64,000 nt of DNA from Bacillus sp. EAC (GTDB taxonomy: Bacteria; Bacillota; Bacilli; Bacillales; Bacillaceae_G): positions 1-64,000 of the forward strand of contig NZ_NCSY01000013.1 of the NCBI RefSeq assembly GCF_002156875.1, in the 5' to 3' direction. This document shows positions 57,890 to 64,000 of the stretch, one piece after another. A program made the translations under genes and the position numbers. The notes below the pieces were generated by a model that made no database searches, was not told the origin of the DNA, and was given only the letters and a program-made list of their open reading frames with translations. Every line of letters begins with the position of its first letter. Positions within the stretch are counted from its first letter, which is position 1.

Positions 57890-57918
57890 TTGACACTAAT
57901 TTTAGACTATGTTATACA
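57890..57918 (+). promoter_or_regulatory. SigA-type promoter of lysA
   Basis: TTGACA (57890-57895) and TATACA (57913-57918) with a 17-base spacer, placed about 30 bases upstream of the riboswitch. Confidence 0.75.
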
Positions 57919-57944
57919 TAGACTAATATAATAAATAACTATCA

Positions 57945-58118
57945 ATTCGTAGAGGTTGCATCGTATAAGATTATCGTTTATGAGAACTGTGGGTTCAGTG
58001 ATTAAATGAAAAAGGATTCGATGCCGAAGTAGTAAAGTGCCACACGCTTTATTGCTGGGACTACATTTAATAAGTGTAGTACTGTCACATGTGTTTGTGA
58101 AGAGCTATTGAAGAGATG
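57945..58118 (+). ncRNA. Lysine riboswitch (L-box)
   Basis: Conserved pieces of the lysine aptamer appear in order: AGAGGTTGC, GATGCCGAAG, TTGCTGGGACT, GTACTGTCAC and GAAGAGCTAT. High lysine should stabilise the aptamer and promote the terminator at 58155-58187. It precedes lysA, the last step of lysine synthesis. Ends are approximate. Confidence 0.92.
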
Positions 58119-58154
58119 TGATTGGCTAAATCCTTTTAATATTTAAAAGTACTA

Positions 58155-58188
58155 GGCACATGAACATATCCTTCATGTGTCTTTTTTA
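58155..58188 (+). terminator. Riboswitch-controlled terminator of lysA
   Basis: GGCACATGAA and TTCATGTGTC arms with six Ts; lies between aptamer and lysA start. Confidence 0.88.
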
Positions 58189-58254
58189 ATACACTAATAC
58201 ATTGATGAAGCTTCTTAGAATGAACTTACATTTAGTTATGAAGGGAGAATATTA

Positions 58255-59577
58255 ATGTATTTACATGGTACTAGTCGAATTGATCACAATGGACATTTAG
58301 AAATTGGAGGTTGCAGTACAGTTCAATTAGCAGAACAGTATGGTACACCTTTATATATATACGACGAAGCATTAATTGAATCAAAATGTAGGGAATTTCA
58401 TGAAGCGCTAAAAAAGACAGGAATGAAGTATCAAGTAGCGTATGCTAGTAAAGCATTTTTATGTATGGAACAAGCCCGTTTAATTGAAAGAGAAGGACTT
58501 TGTTTAGATGTAGTATCGAGCGGTGAATTATATACGGCACTACAAGCAGGGTTTCCAGCCGAAAAGATTCATTTTCATGGAAACAACAAGTCTATTGAAG
58601 AGCTTGAAGAAGCATTGGATGCAAAAATTGGTTGTTTTGTAGTCGATAACTTTTTTGAACTAGAAGTTTTACAAGCTCTAGCAGAGCAACGTGGAGAAAT
58701 TGTTTCAATTTTATTACGTGTTACGCCTGGGGTAGAAGCGCATACGCACGAATATGTAATGACAGGTCAAGAAGATTCAAAATTTGGATTTGATATCATG
58801 TCTAAGCAAGCATATGAAGCAGTTGAAAACTCTATACATTCTCAAAATTTAAGATTATTGGGAATCCATTCCCATATAGGATCTCAAATTTTTGAACCAG
58901 ATGGATTTGTTCATGCAATTAATATATTAATTAGCTTTTTAAATGGTATAAAAAATGATTTAGAATATACAGCAGAGATATTAAATGTAGGTGGAGGCTT
59001 CGGAATTCGTTATACTTCAGAAGACGAACCTTTAGCTATTCATACTCATATTGAAACAATTACTTCTATTATAAAAGAAGAATGTGAAAAATTGGGTTAT
59101 GCACTTCCTGAGTTATGGTTAGAACCAGGTCGCAGTATCGTTGGTGAAGCAGGTACAACACTATACACTGTTGGGGCAACTAAAAATCTTCCATCCATTC
59201 GAAAATATGTTTCAGTTGATGGAGGAATGACAGATAATATTCGCCCAGCACTTTATGGATCTAAATACGAAGCAATGCTTGCTAATCGTGGAAAAGATGA
59301 AAATAAAGAAGTTGTTTCAATAGCAGGTAAATGCTGTGAAAGTGGAGATATGTTAATCTGGGACTGTGAATTACCGGTAGTTGAAAGTAATGACTTATTA
59401 GCAGTATCTTGTACTGGCGCATATGGATATTCAATGGCAAATAACTATAATCGTATTCGTCGTCCAGCAGTCATTTTTGTAAAAGATGGAACTTCAAGAG
59501 TAGTTGTTCGACGCGAAACATATAAAGACTTAGTTAAAAATGATATGATTTACATTGAAAACTCTTCTATTAGATAA
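58255..59577 (+). CDS. lysA: Diaminopimelate decarboxylase
   Basis: The 440-residue PLP enzyme converts meso-diaminopimelate to lysine. The PLP lysine lies in YQVAYASKAFLCMEQARLI; further fold-III decarboxylase motifs are GIHSHIGSQIF, LNVGGGFGIRYT, ELWLEPGRSIVGEAG and the catalytic Cys in SIAGKCCESGDML, followed by GAYGYSMANNYN. ATG 58255 follows AAGGGAG. Controlled by the lysine riboswitch upstream. Confidence 0.96.
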   Translation: MYLHGTSRIDHNGHLEIGGCSTVQLAEQYGTPLYIYDEALIESKCREFHEALKKTGMKYQVAYASKAFLCMEQARLIEREGLCLDVVSSGELYTALQAGFPAEKIHFHGNNKSIEELEEALDAKIGCFVVDNFFELEVLQALAEQRGEIVSILLRVTPGVEAHTHEYVMTGQEDSKFGFDIMSKQAYEAVENSIHSQNLRLLGIHSHIGSQIFEPDGFVHAINILISFLNGIKNDLEYTAEILNVGGGFGIRYTSEDEPLAIHTHIETITSIIKEECEKLGYALPELWLEPGRSIVGEAGTTLYTVGATKNLPSIRKYVSVDGGMTDNIRPALYGSKYEAMLANRGKDENKEVVSIAGKCCESGDMLIWDCELPVVESNDLLAVSCTGAYGYSMANNYNRIRRPAVIFVKDGTSRVVVRRETYKDLVKNDMIYIENSSIR

Positions 59578-59596
59578 TAGAAGAGTTTTGTTTCTA
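59562..59596 (+). terminator. Terminator overlapping the lysA stop
   Basis: AACTCTTCTAT pairs with ATAGAAGAGTT; the last codons and stop of lysA lie inside the hairpin. Confidence 0.85.
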
Positions 59597-59736
59597 TTTC
59601 GTTAATTTTGAATTATTATTTATCGACATATAAAGACATATTTATCATTTATGTTACAATATTGTAACAAAAGCGACTCACTTCGCGAATCTATGGTATA
59701 AATACAAAGTAGATAAGCGAGAGGAGACACGCTGAA

Positions 59737-60894
59737 ATGTTTAGAAAAAAACTTACAGTGCTGGCTATTGCAGGTGCTTTAATTGTATCTTTAACGCCAA
59801 ATGCTTCGGTTTATGCTGAAAGTAAAGTAGAAAAAAAGCAAGCTGAAGTAGGTAAATTTCAATCACAATTTAAAAAATTAAGTAACGATGTTAAAAAGAT
59901 AGATTCACAGATTAAATCAACTAAAGAAAAAATCGCTGCTAAAAAAGCAGAAATTTCTGAAACACAAGAAATCATAAAAGATAAAAATGCTAGAATTACA
60001 TACTTACAGGATCGAATTGAAAAACGTAATGAAATGTTACAAGACCGTTTAGTTGCGATGCAAAAGCAACCAAAAGTTAATTTAGTAACTGATGTTCTAT
60101 TTAATTCTGATGGTATTGTAGATTTTTTCAATCGTTTAAATTCAATTAATACGCTTTTTCAAGCGGACCAAGATATCATAAAAGAACAAGAGTCAGAACA
60201 AGCGGAAGTTAAGAAAGAAAAACAACTTGTTGACGAAAAGAAAGATGCTCTTGTAAAAGCTAAAGAAGATTTAGTAGCTCAAGAAAGCGATTTATCTAAA
60301 TCACAAGCAGCTAAGCAAAAATCATTAAGATCAGCTGAATATAGATTAAAATTAGCAGTTAAAGAACTTCAAGATGCTAAAGAAGACGAAAGAGTAAGAG
60401 AACTTGAAAAACAATCACTTGAATTAGCCGAATTATCTAATGATGGTGATGACAATGATAATAGCAATACTGGCAGCAGTAGTAATGGATCATCTGGCAG
60501 TGGATCAGTTTCTGATAATGACGGTGGGCCAATTGCTTCAGGTAACGCAATTGTAGACTTTGCTATGCAATATCAAGGTGTTCCTTATGTATTTGGCGGT
60601 ACTTCTCCAAGCGGATTCGATTGCAGTGGATTTATTTGGTACGTATATTCACATAATGGATACAGTATCTCACGAGCAAACGTAAAATCATACTGGAGTA
60701 GAGCGACTAAAATTAGTTCTCCACAACCTGGTGACCTAGTATTCTTAGAAAACACTTATATAAATGGTCCATCTCATATGGGTATTTATATTGGTGGAAA
60801 CAAAATGGTTCATGCTGGAAGTAAAGGTATTGGTACAATCAGCATTAGTAGTAGCTGGGTACAATCTCACTTCTTAGGATATGGCCGATTCTAA
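59737..60894 (+). CDS. NlpC/P60 peptidoglycan hydrolase with coiled-coil N-terminus (CwlO-like)
   Basis: The 385-residue secreted protein has a signal peptide (ending VYA), a long coiled coil (about 30-235), a Ser/Gly/Asp/Asn-rich linker and a C-terminal NlpC/P60 domain with catalytic Cys in GGTSPSGFDCSGFIWYVY and His in GPSHMGIYIGGNKMVHAG. It should cut gamma-D-Glu-DAP bonds in the wall during growth. This is the CwlO plan, where FtsEX controls activity through the coiled coil. ATG 59737 follows GAGAGGAG. Confidence 0.9.
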   Translation: MFRKKLTVLAIAGALIVSLTPNASVYAESKVEKKQAEVGKFQSQFKKLSNDVKKIDSQIKSTKEKIAAKKAEISETQEIIKDKNARITYLQDRIEKRNEMLQDRLVAMQKQPKVNLVTDVLFNSDGIVDFFNRLNSINTLFQADQDIIKEQESEQAEVKKEKQLVDEKKDALVKAKEDLVAQESDLSKSQAAKQKSLRSAEYRLKLAVKELQDAKEDERVRELEKQSLELAELSNDGDDNDNSNTGSSSNGSSGSGSVSDNDGGPIASGNAIVDFAMQYQGVPYVFGGTSPSGFDCSGFIWYVYSHNGYSISRANVKSYWSRATKISSPQPGDLVFLENTYINGPSHMGIYIGGNKMVHAGSKGIGTISISSSWVQSHFLGYGRF

Positions 60895-60902
60895 TAAACT
60901 AA

Positions 60903-60942
60903 TAACCTCGTATTATATTTAGTATAGTACGAGGTTTTTTAT
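60903..60942 (+). terminator. Terminator after the hydrolase gene
   Basis: ACCTCGTA and TACGAGGT arms with six Ts. Confidence 0.85.
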
Positions 60943-60958
60943 TATTGATAGATTAATA

Positions 60959-61002
60959 AAAAAAGGCATAAGCTCATTATATTATGAGCTCATGCCTTTT
61001 TG
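60959..61002 (-). terminator. Terminator of mscL
   Basis: AAAAGGCATAAGCTCAT and ATGAGCTCATGCCTTTT arms; partly inside the mscL 3' end. Confidence 0.8.
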
Positions 61003-61374
61003 ATTTTCTGCTTGTTCTTTTAATAGGTCGCGAATTTCAATTAAAAGTGCTTCCTCTTTTGATGGTACAACAGGTTTAGCCTCTTCAACAACTTTCTTTT
61101 TAAACGACAATCGATTTATTAAACGGATAAAGAAGAATACTGAAATAGAGATAATAAGGAAATCGATTACGGTTTGTATAAATGAGCCATACATTATACC
61201 GTGAAACTGAAAGCCGGTAAAATCACTTTTTCCTAAGATAAGTGCGATAATTGGCATCATGATATCAGCAACTAAAGAGGATACAATCTTACCGAAAGCT
61301 CCACCGATAATTACCCCGACTGCCAAATCAAGCACATTACCTTTTAATGCAAACTTCTTAAACTCTTCAAACAT
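60982..61374 (-). CDS. mscL: Large-conductance mechanosensitive channel
   Basis: The 130-residue protein is of normal MscL length and forms a pentameric emergency pore that opens on osmotic downshock. Signatures: [47 protein letters not shown] in the first helix, then the periplasm-side loop and [24 protein letters not shown]. The start at 61374 has AGGAGG upstream on the minus strand. Confidence 0.96.
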   Translation of the reverse strand: MFEEFKKFALKGNVLDLAVGVIIGGAFGKIVSSLVADIMMPIIALILGKSDFTGFQFHGIMYGSFIQTVIDFLIISISVFFFIRLINRLSFKKKVVEEAKPVVPSKEEALLIEIRDLLKEQAENQKGMSS

Positions 61375-61523
61375 TTTTATTCCTCCTGTGCAATTATCGT
61401 ATTAGTTTACATACAATTATTAAATCTTTCAAGTCTGTAATTGACACTTATAAGCAAAAATATTTATATCAGCTATTTAATATGGTAAATACTAAGTAAT
61501 GACAATTATTAGGGGGTTAAAGA

Positions 61524-62474
61524 ATGGGGAATGAATTAGCTACATTTGCCGGAGGTTGTTTTTGGTGCATGGTAAAACCATTTGATAAAGAAGACGGCAT
61601 ACTAAAGGTCATGTCAGGTTATACTGGTGGCGAAAAAGAAAACCCAACTTATGAAGAAGTATGTACGCATATGACTGGGCATTATGAGGCTGTTCAAATT
61701 ACGTTTGATCCAGAAGTATATCCGTATGAAAAATTATTAGCATTATTTTGGCAGCAAATTGATCCAACTGATGCAGGTGGACAATTTCATGATCGAGGCA
61801 GTTCCTATAAAACAGCTATTTTTTATCATAATGAAACACAAAAAGAACAAGCGCTAGCTTCAAAAGAAGAAATTGAAAAAAGTGGAGTATTTAAAAAGCC
61901 AATTGTGACAGAAATTCTACCTGCTAAACCTTTTTATGAAGCGGAGGAATATCATCAACATTATTATAAGAAACATCCACTGCGCTATCAGCTTTACTAT
62001 AAAGGTTCAGGCCGACAACGGTTTTTAAAAGAGCATTGGAAAACAGGGCAAGAAGAATTAAAGAAAAAACTTACACCAATTCAATATTCAGTAACACAAG
62101 AAGACGCAACAGAGCCTCCGTTCCGAAATGAATTTTGGGATCATAAAGAAAAAGGAATTTATGTTGATATCGTTTCTGGCGTACCCTTGTTTAGTTCAAT
62201 CGATAAATTTGATTCTAGTTGCGGATGGCCTAGTTTCACAAAACCAATCTTAAAAGGCGAAATTGAAGAGAAAAAGGATTATAGTCACGGGATGATGCGA
62301 ATTGAAGTACGTAGTGCAGAAGCTGACTCGCATTTAGGTCACGTTTTCGATGATGGACCTGGACCAGAAGGGTTGAGATATTGTATTAATTCAGCATCCT
62401 TGAAATTTATTCCGTATGAGAAAATGGATGAGGAAGGTTACGGTAATTATAAAAGTATCTTTTTTAATAAATAG
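61524..62474 (+). CDS. msrAB: Fused methionine sulfoxide reductase MsrA-MsrB
   Basis: The 316-residue protein repairs both diastereomers of methionine sulfoxide. The MsrA part (about 1-160) has catalytic GCFWC and [12 protein letters not shown]; the MsrB part (about 180-310) has [35 protein letters not shown] and the active-site Cys in [11 protein letters not shown]. MsrB zinc CxxC pairs are absent, as in many such fusions. ATG 61524 follows TAGGGGG. Fusion of A then B is common in Bacilli. Confidence 0.95.
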   Translation: MGNELATFAGGCFWCMVKPFDKEDGILKVMSGYTGGEKENPTYEEVCTHMTGHYEAVQITFDPEVYPYEKLLALFWQQIDPTDAGGQFHDRGSSYKTAIFYHNETQKEQALASKEEIEKSGVFKKPIVTEILPAKPFYEAEEYHQHYYKKHPLRYQLYYKGSGRQRFLKEHWKTGQEELKKKLTPIQYSVTQEDATEPPFRNEFWDHKEKGIYVDIVSGVPLFSSIDKFDSSCGWPSFTKPILKGEIEEKKDYSHGMMRIEVRSAEADSHLGHVFDDGPGPEGLRYCINSASLKFIPYEKMDEEGYGNYKSIFFNK

Positions 62475-62483
62475 TATGTACGT

Positions 62484-62515
62484 CAAACCGAGATAGGGAA
62501 CATCTCGGTTTTTTC
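62484..62515 (+). terminator. Terminator after msrAB
   Basis: AACCGAGAT and ATCTCGGTT arms around AGGGAAC, with six Ts. Confidence 0.87.
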
Positions 62516-62640
62516 TATTATTCAAAATATTTCAAGAAAAGGGTTACAACAAAAAAGATTTATGATAATATAAAAGTGTCACAAAGTTGTCACATTTTAG
62601 GTATTGCAATTCACAAAAAATAATACAGGAGGTTATTTAT

Positions 62641-62868
62641 ATGAAGCAAACTGATTATGAAATCGTTGAAACTTATACAAGATATTCTGGTATTGCCTTT
62701 TTTATTGGTCTTATTCTTTTTTTACTTTATTTCACTGGAAACGGTTTCGTACATACCGACTTAATGTTAACAGTGAGCATTGTATTGATGGGCTCTTGTT
62801 CTACCTTATTTTTATTAGGGACTTTTTTGGGATTGATGTTTACAATTTCTACAAAAGAACAAGCTTAA
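62641..62868 (+). CDS. Small two-helix membrane protein
   Basis: The 75-residue product starts at ATG 62641 behind CAGGAGG; an upstream in-frame start at 62587 has none. Helices lie at about 16-34 and 42-68. N-terminus is polar (MKQTDYEIVETYTRY). Family unknown. Confidence 0.65.
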   Translation: MKQTDYEIVETYTRYSGIAFFIGLILFLLYFTGNGFVHTDLMLTVSIVLMGSCSTLFLLGTFLGLMFTISTKEQA

Positions 62869-62875
62869 AAAAAAG

Positions 62876-62920
62876 AATGGGTGTTCAATGACTTAGGTCA
62901 TTTGAACATCCTTTTATTTT
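62876..62920 (+). terminator. Terminator after the small membrane protein gene
   Basis: GGGTGTTCAATGAC and a TCATTTGAACATCC arm, followed by TTTTATTTTT. Confidence 0.82.
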
Positions 62921-62984
62921 TGTTTCAATTTTTATTTGATGAGGCGTTTTTTAAAATTTGGCTTTGTTAAAGAAGATAGTTGAT

Positions 62985-63108
62985 TTCCACTACAGGATGC
63001 TTGCTTTCCGGGGGCATGTGTTGAGCCTCCTCGGTGCTATGCGCCTTGCGTGAGTCTCAACTTTCCCGTTACTCCCACTGGAGTCGAGCACCTTACGTCC
63101 AATCAAAA
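62985..63108 (-). repeat. GC-rich ~110-bp chromosomal repeat (inverted copy)
   Basis: ACTACAGGATGCTTGCTTTC ... GAGCCTCCTCGGTGC ... GAGTCTCAACTTTCCC is the reverse complement type of the 51188-51306 element (GCGAGCATCCTGGAGTGG; GAGGAGGCTCATC). Sits between the small membrane gene and the next MFS gene. Confidence 0.72.
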
Positions 63109-63270
63109 TCTTATATATCGATTGTCTTCTTTACGTCAACCTAACTATAAAAACAATCTTTTAAAGGAAGCTTTTATATATAAAACAATATACATTAACA
63201 GAGCCTAAAATTTAATTCATCTTATCAAAATACTTATCAAGTTTATACGCACTAGGAGGTGTCGCATTAG

Positions 63271-64000
63271 ATGGGATTTTTTAATAAATTAAAGGGAATG
63301 GATCGCAATGTGTGGATCCGGGTAATTGGTGAAACGATTACAAGTAGTGCAATGATGATGCTGATGCCGTTTTTTGCATTATATTTAGAGGGCAAAGTTG
63401 ATTCAATGCTAAAAGTAGGTTTTATTATGTCTATTTCACCTATAGCTTCATTATTTGGTTCAATGGCTGGTGGAAGATTAGCGGATCTTTACGGACGAAA
63501 GCGAATGATGGTTTTTTCAACACTTGCTTCTTCCATTATTCTTCTATTATTTTCAATAGCAGAAGGTTATACTGCATTTCTGATTTTATCTATTTTATTA
63601 GGAATAAGTAATTCCTTTTTTAATCCAGCTGCATCTGCTATGGTGGCTGACGTGACTGAACCAGAAGAAAGAACCGAAGCATATGGATTGTTAAGGGTAG
63701 GAAGTAACTTTGGGACAGTAATTGGTCCTTTACTTGGCAGTTCAATTGTTTTCTTTTCAAAAGATAGTTTGTTTTATATTGCTGCAACGGCTTTAGGTCT
63801 ATATAGTATCGCTCAATTATTTTTACTGAAGGAAACCCTTCCAGTAGGAAATAAAACGAAAAATGAAAATGAGGGTTCAAAAATTCCTCTTAAAAAAGTA
63901 ATGAATATTATCTTGGCAGATAAGTTACTTTTATTTTACGTAGCAACCGGGGTTATCATTTCGATGGGTTTCTCACAAATTGAAGGTATGCTTCCATTGT
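63271..64000 (+). CDS. MFS transporter, multidrug type (cut by window end)
   Basis: The first 243 codons are visible from ATG 63271, behind TAGGAGGTG. About seven helices are present with the MFS motif A GGRLADLYGRKRMMVF in the first loop and ADVTEPEERTEAYGLLRVGSNFGTVIGPLLG in the region of helices 4-5, the plan of the YttB/YfmO-like multidrug exporters. The stop lies beyond the window. Confidence 0.85.
   Translation, partial: MGFFNKLKGMDRNVWIRVIGETITSSAMMMLMPFFALYLEGKVDSMLKVGFIMSISPIASLFGSMAGGRLADLYGRKRMMVFSTLASSIILLLFSIAEGYTAFLILSILLGISNSFFNPAASAMVADVTEPEERTEAYGLLRVGSNFGTVIGPLLGSSIVFFSKDSLFYIAATALGLYSIAQLFLLKETLPVGNKTKNENEGSKIPLKKVMNIILADKLLLFYVATGVIISMGFSQIEGMLPL

Overview
The window reads as chromosome of a low-GC, endospore-forming Bacillaceae. 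Support comes from an AT-rich base composition, Bacillus-type ribosome binding sites with frequent TTG/GTG starts, a CwlJ-type cortex hydrolase, a spore-germinant-permease fragment, YrrS, YtiB-type carbonic anhydrase, a lysine riboswitch on lysA, and MsrAB. A relative of the Bacillus cereus or Gottfriedia lineages is my guess; the sequence does not name the species.

The window has two unlike halves. From base 1 to about 34,970 it is a dense array of small genes, nearly all on the + strand, separated by about 40 copies of one intergenic repeat. A full repeat has three parts: box A (AACTAAC + 6 nt + GTTAGTT, usually followed by GAACAAC), a variable terminator-like hairpin with a T-tract, and box B (ACTAACTGGCAGTTTAGTTGAACAAG-like). 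The left edge of A and the right edge of B form imperfect terminal inverted repeats (CTTRTTCAACTAA / TTAGTTGAACAAG). Every asymmetric copy points the same way and lies downstream of its gene. Most units carry one gene: small lipoproteins, tiny membrane proteins, Nudix enzymes, carbonic anhydrase, a kinase-like protein, a beta-lactamase-fold hydrolase, MepB, a TIMP-like protein, DUF5412 and DoxX. Several units are decayed. The first unit at the window edge is a near-identical copy of the last one 34.66 kb away, and the identity ends within or just after box A. Together this looks like an integron-like or CALIN-like cassette array, unusual for a Bacillota chromosome. No recombinase lies in the window, and the boxes do not match the attC core consensus exactly.

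One unit (27,944-30,778) carries a compact RiPP-type locus: a 20-codon precursor peptide with a strong Shine-Dalgarno and an attenuator-like hairpin, a ThiF/MccB-type adenylating enzyme with an apparent leader-binding N-terminal domain, and a membrane M50 (HExxH) metallopeptidase with an apparent PqqD-like N-terminus. There is no YcaO, radical SAM or LanM gene next to it. This is the best candidate for an undescribed product.

The right half (about 35-64 kb) is ordinary chromosome with no copies of the repeat. In order it holds: a cupredoxin; a GH36 alpha-galactosidase; a sugar-nucleotide and surface-glycosylation group (gtaB, a YkoS-like membrane protein, GtrB-type glycosyltransferase, GtrA flippase, galE); a metallophosphoesterase; two small envelope genes; secreted alkaline phosphatase; a lipoprotein; an HxlR regulator near an MFS exporter and an aldo/keto reductase; two TVP38-type membrane proteins; DoxX, DinB and VC0807-like proteins; a CDF cation exporter; lysine riboswitch-lysA; an NlpC/P60 hydrolase; mscL; a fused msrAB; and the start of an MFS transporter at the right edge. 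Copies of a GC-rich ~110-bp repeat lie at about 51.2 kb and, inverted, at 63.0 kb.
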